Assembly: GCF_002575655.3 (NCBI RefSeq)
Contig: NC_053037.3
Coordinates: 569,200,880-569,264,879 of the forward strand
Direction: 5' to 3'
Length of the DNA stretch: 64,000 nt
Origin: Aegilops tauschii subsp. strangulata
Lineage: Eukaryota > Streptophyta > Magnoliopsida > Poales > Poaceae
Both the position numbers and the translations under genes were made by a program. The notes below the pieces were generated by a model that saw nothing but the letters and a program-made list of their open reading frames with translations, was not told the origin of the DNA and did not search any database. Of the stretch, positions 1 through 10,529 are shown in pieces (positions within the stretch are counted from its first letter, which is position 1; the number at the start of each line of letters is the position of its first letter).

Positions 1-167
1 GCCTGGGTTCTCCGTGCCTGAGTTCTCCTCCGCTGGCCTGCCTGGGTTCTCCGCGCCTGAGTTCTCCTCCACCGGCCCGCCTGGGTTCTCCTCCACGCCC
101 CACCAGGGCAGCCGCGGCCAGGACCTGGTCGGCGGCCGCGGAAACTACAAGGGCAACGACGACCAAG
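1..167 (+). pseudogene. Pro/Ser/Gly-rich exon-like fragment of unidentified host gene
   Basis: A plus-strand frame open from the window edge encodes imperfect tandem copies of a proline/serine/phenylalanine-rich unit (PEFSS..PPGFSS), then a Gly/Asp-rich tail. It ends at a good splice-donor-like AAG|GTGAGC at 167/168. The DNA is a roughly 45-bp repeat based on 'cctgggttctcc'. Product not recognised. It may belong to the same disrupted gene-like unit as 1066-1326 and 12604-13720, since all three are in the same direction with splice-like borders, but this is inference. The start lies outside the window or at the ATG at 14. Confidence 0.3.
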
Positions 168-589
168 GTGAGCACCAATTACTAAATCTCCATTCTCCTG
201 CCAGTTAATGGCTATACCCATGACGCGTTTGGTTGAGACACTGGTAACGTATTCACGGTGGAGGGAGTTCGCCGACGTCATTGCCCACGTTGGAGAAGGG
301 AGAAGACCGGCTGCCGGAGTTCTTGCCGACGGAGTCGACGGAAGAGATCTCTGGCGCTGCTGAATGCTGCTCATGGTGAAAAAATTATCTGACGAGCAGA
401 GAATAGAGAGAGGGAATCGATAGCGGGCGAGATGTGTTATTCCATCTCAGGCCAATCGCCGCTCGGATGCGCCCTATTTGTATTACATGATTGCTTCTTG
501 GTAACGGACATGTTTTCCTAAGGATTCACTAGCCACTCAGATTTCATGGTGTTATTATAAGGGCATATTGCATGCCCGTGGGTATTTAG
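168..589. other. Unannotated host sequence, possibly intron
   Basis: No convincing reading frame, RNA or repeat was seen. The first part follows a donor-like site and may be intronic. The stretch ends at GTATTTAG (582-589), the left target-site duplication of the hAT-like element. Confidence 0.3.
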
Positions 590-1065
590 CAACGAAAAAA
601 ATAGCACGCTATTTCACGGTTATAGCGCGGTTATAGCATATTCGGAAGGGAGGCGTTACGTTTTGGCAAAATCGGCCGCTACGGCGCTAATTGCGTAATT
701 AGCGCGCTACACACGCTATAACGTTGTAGCGTTACACGTTTTAACGTGCAGACCATGCAAAATTTAAACAACCACAGCCCAGCAGGCCCAACAGGCCAAA
801 ACCAACCCACGACCACTACCTTTCTCACTCTTTTTATCTTGAAACTGTTTGAGACTTACAATTTTTATGTCCTAGATTTGGCCCTTATGCATATATTGCT
901 TGCTCCTAGCAAAAATTTAGTTGCTTAAATACTTTATTTCTAGATATATTTGAATTTTTTTGAAAACGCTATTTCGAAATATAGCACGCTATTAGCACGC
1001 TATAACTTGTGTAGCATTTGGAGAAGGGCCTCGCTATATTTTGTAGCGCGCTATTTTTTTCGTTG
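590..1065. mobile_element. Short non-autonomous hAT-like element
   Basis: A 476-bp element bounded by imperfect terminal inverted repeats, starting CAACGAAAAAAATAGC and ending in its complement (..GCGCTATTTTTTTCGTTG). It is flanked by identical 8-bp direct repeats GTATTTAG at 582-589 and 1066-1073. Both subterminal zones are full of palindromic ATAGCGCGCTAT-type motifs. An 8-bp duplication plus motif-rich subterminal zones is typical of hAT elements. There is no transposase frame, so it would need one supplied in trans. Confidence 0.8.
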
Positions 1066-1326
1066 GTATTTAGAGAGCTTGATCAGATCTTTAAGATTTG
1101 CTATAGTATCCCACTCTGATTCTGGGCCTCCACTCTCACCATGAGCTCCTGGTCCATCCCCACATCTGCTGCAGTTCTGTCTGGACCTCCCATGCTTTGA
1201 TCTGATATGAACCTGTCTGCTAGTAATATTGCGGCAATTTCCCAGGGTGATGTTGCAATAGGACCTGATTTGGCTTCTGTCCACTTGTCTGCTGGAGATC
1301 TCCCAACGCCCAGCCTAGCCTAGCTG
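1066..1326 (+). pseudogene. Exon-like fragment of unidentified host gene
   Basis: After the duplicated hAT target site, a plus-strand frame with one internal stop (about 1198) encodes a Ser/Ala/Pro-rich stretch (NLSASNIAAISQGDVAIG, then VHLSAGDLPTPSLA) ending near 1320. Its composition resembles the exon-like stretch at 12757-13134 across the LTR insertion. It stops at AGCTG (1322-1326), the left target-site duplication of the gag-only LTR element. Function unknown. Confidence 0.3.
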
Positions 1327-1375
1327 TGTTGTTGCAGCCCTAGATTAGCTCTCTCTAATTCACTGACGGACGGAG

Positions 1376-1600
1376 CACTAGTAGAAAAAGGGTCATCTGT
1401 CCAGGTTGGTAAGGGCCTTTTGTCCCGGTTGTTGAACCGGGACTAAAGGGTCGTTACTAATGCCCTAGCCCTTTAGTCCCGTTTCTTACACGAACCGAGA
1501 CAGATGGGTCTCCACATGGCCGGTGCGGCGAGCCCAGGCAGGAGGGCCTTTGATCCCGGTTGGTGGCACTAACGTGACCAATAGGCATCCACGCATCAGC
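1376..1600. repeat. CACTA-1 terminal inverted repeat and subterminal repeats (3' end)
   Basis: The terminal CACTAGTAGAAAA is followed by copies of the palindromic module TTTAGTCCCGGTT..AACCGGGACTAAA and degenerate variants. In En/Spm such subterminal motifs bind the element's own DNA-binding protein; that role here is inferred. Confidence 0.8.
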
Positions 1601-1964
1601 ATTTCAGGGGGCTGGGGTTTTTGTTTTTTTGAAGGGGGGGGGGGGTGTGTGGGGGTTTTGGGGGGTTAATTTAGGTGTTTCATATATTGTGTTAGCTAGC
1701 TAATTAATAGAGAGAAGTGTCCTCTCTTATGTCCGTGCTTGGTCGACGCTACGCACTATATACGTATAGAGAGGACTAGACACGCTAGCTAGTAAGCAAA
1801 TGAAGGAAACAGAAGATCGTCATGAACATATATATGCATACAGAGAGAAGTGATATCGACCACCTCTCCTTCTCCGAGAGATTGGTCGAACAACAAGTTC
1901 TCGTATATCTATCCGACACTACCGGCTACATGTATACAATGAATATCTCTTACAATATAATCTC
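1601..1964. other. Non-coding 3' flank of the CACTA-1 second gene
   Basis: Contains a G-run (about 1636-1648), a T-rich tract and A/T-rich sequence with nested TATA/TACGTA motifs. No gene recognised. It probably includes the 3' UTR of the gene ending at 1965. Confidence 0.4.
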
Positions 1965-2300
1965 CTAATTATATATGAACACAGGGTCCACACAGTATTC
2001 TCCGTTTTCAGCGATCACGTGGTCAAGGAAGAATGCCGCCAATTCCTCTTGAATAGCTCGCATACGATCTGGTGGTAGAAGTTCATCCCGCATCCGAAAG
2101 ATCTAATTTGAAGAAGGGGTCAATACATATATATATGAATAAATGAAACTCAACACAAATGATGGTAATAAAATAAAATTGTGAATATTATTTCTTACGC
2201 ACTTCATATTGTTCGTCAGAGTAGCCCCGCTCACAGGGCGTGTAGCGGATGGACTCGCAAATGTAGTATCCACATAAATCATTCCCTTGTTCCTGCCACA
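1965..2300 (-). pseudogene. Ulp1/C48-like catalytic-Cys region, two exons
   Basis: On the minus strand, 2300-2199 encodes WLWQEQGNDLCGYYICE, matching the C48 (Ulp1/SENP) oxyanion-Gln and nucleophile pattern Q-G-N-D-x-x-C-G-x-Y. It ends at a GTAAG donor (2198-2194). After a TTAG acceptor, exon 2102-1965 encodes MRDELLPPDRMRAIQEELA..FFLDHV and a stop. The His and Asp of the triad are not visible upstream (2323-2505 has only WRKFTKKAPGLPKKLQFRHP), so the protease domain looks incomplete. Confidence 0.6.
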
Positions 2301-4075
2301 ACCACTTAACAAGAAATAGGGGTCAATCAAACTGATAAGCAAGCATGCTAAATGGTATTGATGAAACTAGCGCTTGAATCACTAGGAGATGCGCGGAACA
2401 TGCTACTATAGTACTTACTTTCGGGTGTCTAAATTGCAGCTTCTTCGGCAGTCCCGGAGCTTTTTTGGTGAATTTTCTCCAAACCCTGCCAGGCAAAGAA
2501 AACAATTACTTGATATCCGGAAATGAACAAAGTTGCTGATATGGTGGATAATGATCGATTTAACTTACTTCTCGAGCATTTGAGTCATGTCTGCATAGTC
2601 CTGGTGATCTTTTCGTCTCGAGTCTAAGACGGTTACTAGTCCCTGAAGCAGCTCAGTGAAAGCCACACTGCTTCTCCGCTGAGATGGCGGGGTAGCTTCA
2701 GGGGTAGTTTCGGCAGGTCGCTTGCTGCGACCTACGTCTCGTTCCTCTAGCGCTTGAACCCTTTCGTGCAGCTTCTGAATTTGGGTCTGCTCCACTTTTT
2801 TCCTCCTCTCCTGGCATTTGTAACCGCCTGCGTCCGGAAAGTCAGCCTTCCACGGAACAGAGCCCGGCGTGACAGAGTCCGTCCAGGGTGCTCAGGATTC
2901 CCGAGGGCCATTGTGAGCTCGTCGTTCTCTCTGTCTGGAACGAACGTCCCTTGCTGCGCTGCATCGATATAGTGCTAAAGCCTCTTTACTGGTATTCTCA
3001 TTTGCTCGTCCGTCCAAACGCACTTCCCTGATACAGGGTCCAAGGTTCCGCCAGCCCCGAAGAACCAAGTCCGGCAACGGTCTGGCCAGTTCATTGTCTC
3101 TGGTTCAATCCCTTTATCAAGCAGATCATTCTCAGTCTTGGCCCACTTAGGCCGAGCTTTGAGGTAGCCACCTGACCCTGTGCCATGGTGAAGCTTCTTC
3201 TTCGCAGCATTTTTCTTGTTTGTCGCTGACAACTTCTTACTCTTTTCCGATGTCTTGTGGGCCACAAATGCGGGCTAGTGATCTCTGATCTTCTCATATT
3301 TGCCGATGAATTCTGGTGTCTCTTCTTTGTCGACAAACGTTTTCAGCTCATTCTTCCACCTCCTGAATAGGTCTGCCATCTTCTTAAGAGCATGAGACTT
3401 GATTAATTGCTCTTTAACTGGCTTCTCCGGATCCTCCTCTGGCGGCAGGGTGAAATTTTCCTTCAGCTCAGTCCAAAGATCATCTTTCTGCATATCATTG
3501 ACATAAGACACCTCAGGGTCTTTCTTCTTAGGCTTATACCATTGGTGGTTGCTGATCGGGATCTTGTCCCTAACAAGAACCCTGCACTGAGCAGCAAATG
3601 CTTCCTTTGTCCGGATGGGTTCTATCGGTTGGCCGTCGCGCGCGATTGCTGTGATCTCAAATCTTTCATCCGAGCGCAACTTTCTCTTCGGGCCTCGTCT
3701 CTTTACCGAAGTTGTGCTCGATCCGGAGGGCTAGAAAAAAGAAGAAAGATGAGAGTTAATTAATATGTGTACATACCAAAACAACGAATGCATCAATTAG
3801 CTAGTCAGCACAGGCTTAACTAATATATTTACCTGGCCGGACTCTGTTCGGTCACCGGAGCCGTCACCATGGGCTCCTTCTTGCACCAGCATTGGGTCAC
3901 CGGAGCCATCATAATCATGACTTTCCTCCTCCACTCTTCGATCACCGTAGCCTGCTTCTTCACCCTGTTCTTCCAGACCATCATTGTCGTTAAGATACGA
4001 CAAGACATCACCTTCGGCTAAGATTATGTCCCCCAACACCTCTTCTGCTTCCTCGTCTCGTCTGTGCTCCATTAT
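1965..4075 (-). pseudogene. CACTA-1 second gene (Transposase_24/En-Spm-like with Ulp1-like C-terminus), broken
   Basis: Exon 1 (4075-3833) starts at an ATG and encodes an acidic N-terminus (MEHRRDEEAEEVLGD.., SYLNDNDG), ending at CCAG|GTAAAT. Exon 2 starts at 3730 after TTTTCTAG and encodes the plant En/Spm-type conserved region (LRSDERFEITAIARDGQPIE; RRWKNELKTFVDKEETPEFI; WPDRCRTWFFG). It is cut by in-frame stops at 3275-3277 and 2975-2977. A coiled-coil-like segment follows (2795-2565: QIQKLHERVQALEER, then SQRRSSVAF), then exons 2300-2199 and 2102-1965. CACTA elements often have a second gene needed with TNP2; whether this one has that role is inferred. Intron borders are by eye. Confidence 0.7.
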
Positions 4076-5079
4076 TTCTGCAAATATTACAACATGGCAA
4101 TTATTACACAAACATGACAGCAGGTGGATATATTAGTGCAAACGTAGACCTAGCTTATTCCGGGTTTGGGGTGGCCTCGGCAACGCTTCAAGGGTTGGGG
4201 CGCGGCGGGAGGGGGTAGGAGACCGACATCGTTTTTTTCTAGGGTTTGGGTGTCCTCAAGAGTTTTGGTCGAGCGAGAGGGCGGGGGGGTGCTCCCATGG
4301 TATAAGTTATCATGGTCGAAGTTATCCGGGAGGGGGTTATATCGACAACGATGACATACATACATGCGAAAATAATGTTATCGGGGAGGGGGTAGGTCGA
4401 ACCCCCCCCCCTCGTGTTGAAGTTATCGGGACACGGGGTATATCGACAACGACATATCCGATAAAAAATAAGAAGACGAAGAAGAAATAAAAAGAGGAGA
4501 AGAAGATATTAATAGAGGAGAAGATTGAAGAAAAAAAAGAAGCAAAAAAAGAGGAGAAGAAGAAAGGAATAGAGGAGAAGAAGAGAAAATAGAATATTCT
4601 ATTTTATCTTCTTCTCCTCTTCTTTTTCTTCTTTTTTCTTCTTCTTATTTTCCTTTTTCCTCTCCTTCTTTTTCTTCTTCTTCATTATCTTCCTAGCTAG
4701 ATATATAATACTTTTCTAAAAATGTAACTTTTGCATATATAAAACTTTTTCTTCTTCTTCCTTCTTCCTTCTCTTCCTTCTTTTCCTAAATATGTAAAAC
4801 TTTTCTAAAAATGAAACTAACCTAAAATGTACCAAAATGTACTAAAAATCTAACTTTTATATGCACAGAGAACATACATACATATATACATTTTTATAAA
4901 AATGCAAAAACCAAATCATCATATATATGAACAAAAAAGCTAAAAAAGGACATATAATCAGATATACACACATACATTACTCACACACATACATATAATC
5001 TGGAAAAAACATCATAAATATGTGAAAAAACAGAGGAGAGGACAGGGGGGTTGCCGGCCTGACCAAGGAGAGGTGCGGC
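4076..5079. repeat. Intronic/leader spacer with long purine-pyrimidine inverted repeat
   Basis: Within 4449-4700 a purine tract of GAA/GAGGAG units (about 4465-4590) meets a matching TTC/CTCCT tract (about 4600-4680) at agaatattct, forming a long imperfect inverted repeat. Around it are GGGGGAGGGGGT motifs (4265-4440) and A/T-rich sequence with short TACATA repeats (4700-5000). No coding sequence recognised. It lies between the promoter and exon 1 of the second gene, so it is probably leader or intron. Confidence 0.5.
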
Positions 5080-5460
5080 GTGGTCGGGGCAGGGGCAGAG
5101 GCACGGTGCCGACGTCGGTGTAGAGGGCGGCGACGGCTGCGTGGTCGGGGCAGGGGCGATGGCGTCGACGGGGCAGAGGGCGGCGACGGCGTCGACGGGG
5201 CGGGTCGGGGGCGCGGCAGAGGCACGGTGAGGGCGCGCGGCGTGGTCGGGGGGCAGGGGCGACGGCGGCGGGGTCGTGGTTGGGGCGATGGCGTCGACGG
5301 GGCAGAGGGCGGCGACGGCGTTAACGGGGCGGGTCGGGGGCGCGGCAAAGGCACGGCGAGGGCGCGCGGGGTGGTCGGGCGTCAGGGGCGACAGCGGCGT
5401 GGTCGGGGGTGCAGCAGAGGCACGGCGAGCTCGGGCAGCCTGGCGGCGTCGTCGGAGTGA
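5080..5460. repeat. GC-rich tandem repeat in the second-gene leader
   Basis: Two copies of a roughly 129-bp GC-rich unit (GCGATGGCGTCGACGGGG at about 5156 and 5285), each made of GGCGACGGCGTCGACGGGG-like sub-repeats. Long frames are open in several phases on both strands because stop codons are rare at this composition, so they are not evidence of proteins. The equivalent block in CACTA-2 is 51190-51520. Confidence 0.6.
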
Positions 5461-5493
5461 TCGAAGAATTGACGAAATTTTCACAAGTGTTGG

Positions 5494-5794
5494 CTTATAT
5501 AGCAAACCCATTGGTACCAGTTGGTGGCACAAACCGGTACCAATGTCACCCTTTAGTCCCGGTTGGTGCCACCAACCGGGACCAAAGCCTCTTTTCAGCA
5601 GGCCTTTGGTCCCGGTTGGTGGCACCAACCGGGACTAAAGGGGTAGTCCCGGTTGGTGCCACCAACCGGGACCAAAGGGTGGCATTGGTCCCGGTTCGTG
5701 CCACCAACCGGGACCAATGGCCTTGCACAGCGGCGTGGTGGTGGGAGTTTAGTCCCACCTCGCTAGTTGAGAGCGTCCACTACCTATTTATAAG
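5494..5794. promoter_or_regulatory. Internal divergent-promoter module of CACTA-1
   Basis: Two outward-facing TATA-like boxes flank a block of inverted repeats of the type GGTCCCGGTTGGTGCCACCAACCGGGACC (5510-5730). The minus-strand box (TATATAAG, 5501-5494) points to the second gene. The plus-strand box (TATTTATAAG, 5785-5794) points toward the TNP2 3' end. The repeats resemble those at the transposon termini. CACTA-2 has the same layout at 50840-51167. Promoter activity is inferred. Confidence 0.55.
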
Positions 5795-6674
5795 CACTGC
5801 TGCCTCCTCTCTCTCGACCTCCTCTGAACTGCAGGCCTATGAGCCTAATTTGACACTGCTTTGCCTGTGGGCCTGCTGGGCCTTCTGCGGGCCTGAATCC
5901 TGGCCCAACTAGCTGGGTTTCTAGTCGTATTCAGGCCGTGGTGGCCGAGGATGTGGCATTTTTTTTTCTAGTTTTTTTTGTTTTCATTGTTGCTTTATTT
6001 TTTTATTTTGTCTACTTATAACAAAATACTTACTATTGCTATTTTATTTATTTTATTAAGGTTTATTTATTTTATTAAGGTTTATTTATTTTGTTTTATT
6101 ATAGTTTATTATATTATATTTTATTTTGTTTCTACTTATTTATTTTATTTATTCTATTTTGTTTCTACTTATTTATTTTATTTTGTTTCTACTTATTTAT
6201 AAAAGTTTATTTTGTTTATACTTATTTATTTTATTTTCTTTTTTGCTTTTTGTATTTATTTTATGAAAATTCTTTTTGCTTTTAATGTTTTGAACAGAAA
6301 ATACTTTGATAATTTTAGTTGCATAAATTCTATATAATTTTAGTTTCAATAATACTAGAGGTTTATACAAGCTTTTTAGTTGATTCCTTTAGTACTTGTT
6401 CTTTCTGCCCATTCTGACTTCATTTGTTAATTTTCATGCATTTATTGATTATTTTGAGTTATAAGACCCTGAAATTGAAAAGCATTTCAAATGAACTCTG
6501 AAAAGGTTGAAAGTTGGCATGGTATCATCATTTCATCCACATAGCATGTGCAAGAAAGTTGAGAGGGTTACGGCAAAAACTGGATGCACTTCGTGTACAA
6601 AACGGATAATGGTATCATAATCGTCTGTTACAAAGTTGGCATGGTATCATCATAATAGTTGCGGGAGAAAGTCT
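5795..6674. other. A/T-rich spacer downstream of TNP2
   Basis: From 5955 to about 6300 the sequence is built of TTTATTTATTTTATT-like runs; frames there are compositional. From 6470 to 6650 there is a partial copy of the repeat (ATGGTATCATCATTTCA, GTTACGGCAAAAACTGGATG) that is tandemly amplified in CACTA-2 at 48960-50225. No gene recognised. Confidence 0.6.
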
Positions 6675-9600
6675 TCACTTTTTCTTCGCTTGTGTCATTT
6701 GCTTATTGCGCCGTAACCATGGATAATCTTCATCGTTTATCAGGATGCTTGGGTCAGCCTTGACTTTGAATGGAGGAATTTCATGAAACTTTTCATAATC
6801 TTCAGACATGTCTGTCTTGCCCTCCACTCCCACGATGTCCCTTTTTCCTGAAAGAACTATGTGGCGCTTTGGCTCATCATATGATGTATTCGCTTCCTTA
6901 TCTTTTCTTTTTCTTGGTTTGGTAGACATGTCCTTCACATAGATAACCTGTGCCACATCATTGGCTAGGACGAACGGTTCGTCAGTGTACCCAAGATTTT
7001 TCAGATCCATTGTTGTCATTCCGTACTGTGGGTCTACCTGTACCCCGCCTCCTTACAGATTGACCCATTTGCACTTAAACAAAGGGACCTTAAAATCATG
7101 TCCGTAGTCAAGTTGCCATATGTCCACTATGAAACAATAATATGTGTCCTTTCCCCTCTCGGCTGCTGCATCAAAGCGGACACCGCTGTTCTGGTTGGTG
7201 CTCTTTTGATCTTGGGCGATCATGTAAAATGTATTCCCATTTATCTCGTATCCTTTGTAAGTCAATACAGTCAAAGATGGTCCCCTGGACAACGAGTACA
7301 GCTCATCACAAACAGTGTTGTCACCTCTGAGACGTGTTTCCAACCAACTGCTGAAAGTCCTGATGTGTTCAACTGTAATCCAGTCGTCGCACTGCTCCGG
7401 GTGTTTGGAGCACAAACTGTTCTTGTGTTCATCGACATACGGGGTCACCATGATAGAGTTCTGTAGAACTGTGTAGTGTGCTTGAGACCAAGAATGCTCG
7501 TCCCTGCATATTATTGAGTCCGATCCCAGCGTGCCTTTTCCAGTCAGTCTCCCTTCATACCGCGATTTAGGGAGACCTATTTTCTTAAGGCCAGGAATGA
7601 AGTCAACAAAAAACCCAATGACATCCTCTGTTTGATGGCCCATGGAGATGCTTCCTTCTGGCCTAGCGCGGTTATGGACATATTTCTTTAGGACTCCCAC
7701 GAACCTCTTCAAGGGGAACATATTGTGTAGAAATACGGGCCCCAAAATGACAATCTCGTCGACTAGATGAACTAGGACGTGCGTCATGATATTGAAGAAG
7801 GATGGTGGGAACACCAGCTCGAAACTGACAAGACATTGCGCCACTTCACTCCTTAGCCATGGTATGATTTCTGGATCGATCACCTTCTGAGAGATTGCAT
7901 TGAGGAATGCACATAGCTTCACAATGGCTAATCGGACATTTTCCGGTAGAAGCCCCATCAATGCAACCAGAAGCAGTTGCGTCATAATCACGTGGCAGTC
8001 ATGAGACTTTAGGTTCTGGAACTTTTTCTCTGGCATATTCATTATTCCCTTTATATTCGATGAGAAGCCAGTCGGGACCTTCATACTGAGCAGGCATTCA
8101 AAGAAGATTTCTTTCTCTTCTTTCGTAAGAGCGTAGCAGGTAGGACCTTCATACTGCTTCGGAGGCATGCCGTCTTTTTCGTGCAAACGTTGCAGGTCCT
8201 CCCGTGCCTCAGGTGTATATTTTGTCTTCCCATACACGCCCAAGAAGCCTAGCAGGTTCATGCAAAGGTTCTTCATCACGTGCATCACGTCGATTGAAGA
8301 GCGGACCTCTAGGTCTTTCCAATAGGGTAGGTCCCAAAATATAGATTTCTTCTTCCACATGGGTGTGTGTCCCTCAGCGTCATTCGGAACAGCTAGTCCG
8401 CCGGGACCCTTTCCAAAGATTACTTGTAAATCATTGACCATAGCAAGTACGTGATCACCGGTACGCATGGCGGGCTTCTTCCGGTGATCTGCCTCGCCTT
8501 TGAAATGCTTGCCTTTCTTTCGACATTGATGGTTGGTCGGAAGAAATCAACGATGGCCCAGGTACACATTCTTCCTGCATTTGTCCAGGTATATACTTTC
8601 AGTGTCATCTAAACAGTGCGTGCATGCGTGGTATCCGTTGTTTGTCTGTCCTGAAAGGTTACTGAGAGCGGGCCAATCGTTGATGGTTACAAACAGTAAC
8701 ACGTGCAGGTTAAATTCCTCCTGTTTGTGCTCATCCCACGTACGTACACCGTGTCCATTCTATAGCTTTAAAAGTTCTTCAACTAATGGCCTTAGGTACA
8801 CATCAATGTTGTTGCCGGGTTGCTTGGGGCCTTGGATGAGAACTGGCATCATAATGAACTTCCGATTCATGCACATCCAAGGAGGAAGGTTATACATACA
8901 TAGAGTCACGGTCCAGGTGCTGTGATTGCTGCTCTACTCCCCGAAAGGATTAATGCCATCCGCGCTTAAACCAAACCATACGTTCCTTGGGTCACCTGCA
9001 AACTCAGCCCAGTACTTTCTCTCGATTTTTCTCCACTGCGACCCGTCAGCGGGTGCTCTCAACTTCCCGTCTTTGTTACGGTCCTGACTGTGCCATCGCA
9101 TCAACTTGGCATGCTCTTCGTTTCTGAACAGACGTTCCAACCGTGGTATTATAGGACCATACCACATCACCTTCCCAGGAACCCTCTTCCAGGGGGGCTC
9201 GCCGTCAACATCACCAGGGTCATCTCGTCTGATCTTATACCGCAATGCACCGCATACCGGGCATGCGTTCAGATCCTTGTAAGCACCGCGGTAGAGGATG
9301 CAGTCATTAGGGCATGCATGTATCTTCTACACCTCCAATCCTAGAGGGCATACGACCTTCTTTGCTGCGTATGTACTGTCGGGCAATTCGTTATCCTTTG
9401 GAAGCTTCTTCTTCAATATTTTCAGTAGCTTCTCAAATCCTTTGTCAGGCACGGCATTCTCTGCCTTCCACTGCAGTAATTCCAGTATGGTACCGAGCTT
9501 TGTGTTGCCATCTTCGCAATTGGGGTACAACCCTTTTTTGTGATCCTCTAACATGCGATCGAACTTCAGCTTCTCCTTTTGACTTTCGCATTACATCCTT

Positions 9601-10034
9601 GCATCGACAATGACCCGGTGGAGATCATCATCATCGGGCACTGGTTCCTCTTGATCTTCAGCAGCTTCCCCCGTTGCAGCATCATTGGGCACATCGTCTG
9701 GTTCCTCTTGATCTTCAACAGCTTCCCCCGTTGCAGCATCACCGTATTCAGGGGGCACATAGTTGTCATCGTCCTCTTCTTCTTCGCCGTCTTCCATCAT
9801 AACCTCTATTTCTCCGTGCCTCCTCCAAACATTATAGTCTGGCATGAAACCCTTGTAAAGCAGGTGGGTGTGAAGGATTTTCCGGTGAGAGTAAGACTTC
9901 GTATTCCCACATTTAGGGCATGGACAACACATAAAACCATTCTGCTTGTTTGCCTCAGCCACTTTGAGAAAATCATGCATGCCCTTAATGTACTCGGAGG
10001 TGTGTCTGTCACCGTACATCCATTGCCGGTTCAT
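6675..10034 (-). pseudogene. tnp2: CACTA-1 TNP2 transposase, one frame with five nonsense codons
   Basis: Starting at ATG 10034, a single minus-strand frame can be followed for 1,120 codons to TGA at 6675 without an indel. It is interrupted by stops at 9591-9593, 9327-9329, 8934-8936, 8547-8549 and 7053-7055. Domains in order: Transposase-associated domain (residues about 1-75, with CCPCPKCGN), a linker rich in Glu/Asp, the TNP2 core (about 200-600; WFGLSADGINPFG, HACTHCLDDTE, DVMHVMKNLCMNLLG), DUF4218-like (about 650-800) and DUF4216-like C-terminus (VDPQYGM.., VAQVIYVKDM). The enzyme would cut at CACTA ends. At least one stop (8547) is CGA to TGA, fitting methyl-CpG decay. Confidence 0.85.
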
Positions 10035-10517
10035 CTGTGTGCATTATATATAATTAAGTGTGTCCAAAACCATTACAGAACATCATGAATAGATAATCAA
10101 GTGACCAAATTAATAGAAGTTCATCATCACATTAAAACCAAAGTACATACATAGTTCTCATCTAACAACATATTACTCTCCAGAGCATCTAATTAATTAA
10201 ACCATACATCTAAAGTAAGAATTTTTTTCTTTCAGAAAGAAGATAAGAACAAGAGGCTCACCACGGTGGTGCCGGCGACGAGATCGGCGCGGGCGATCGA
10301 CGGCGGTGGGACGTGACGTGCCGCTAAACCTAGACAAATCTCGAGGAAAATGGAGCTTTGAGGTCGAGCTTCGAGAGGAGAAAGCTTAACTAGTGTGGCT
10401 CGGGCATTTCATCGAACACCTCATGTGCATAGGAGGTGAGCTAGCGCACCACAAAGCCCTCCCCTCGCCGGCCAGAGAAAAATAGAGCACTGGAGTGCTC
10501 TGCTCGCGGGCGAGGGG

Positions 10518-10525
10518 TATATATA
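10518..10525 (-). promoter_or_regulatory. TATA box of the CACTA-1 transposase promoter
   Basis: TATATATA lies just inside the terminal repeat block on the TNP2 side, followed (minus strand) by CGAGCAGAGCACTCC and a leader with a possible first intron near 10260. The same arrangement occurs in CACTA-2 at 14025-14032. Confidence 0.65.
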
Positions 10526-10529
10526 GGCA

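Noticed and set aside
5080..5638. Long Arg/Gly/Pro-rich frames on both strands
   Set aside because: GC-rich tandem repeat leaves stops rare in every phase; no conserved domain and no equivalent protein in CACTA-2.
6091..6285. Phe/Leu/Tyr-rich frames
   Set aside because: TTTAT simple repeat translated; not a transmembrane protein.
9579..10088. 169-codon plus-strand frame
   Set aside because: Antisense shadow of the TNP2 N-terminal domain; an equivalent antisense frame occurs in CACTA-2 at 14976-15416.
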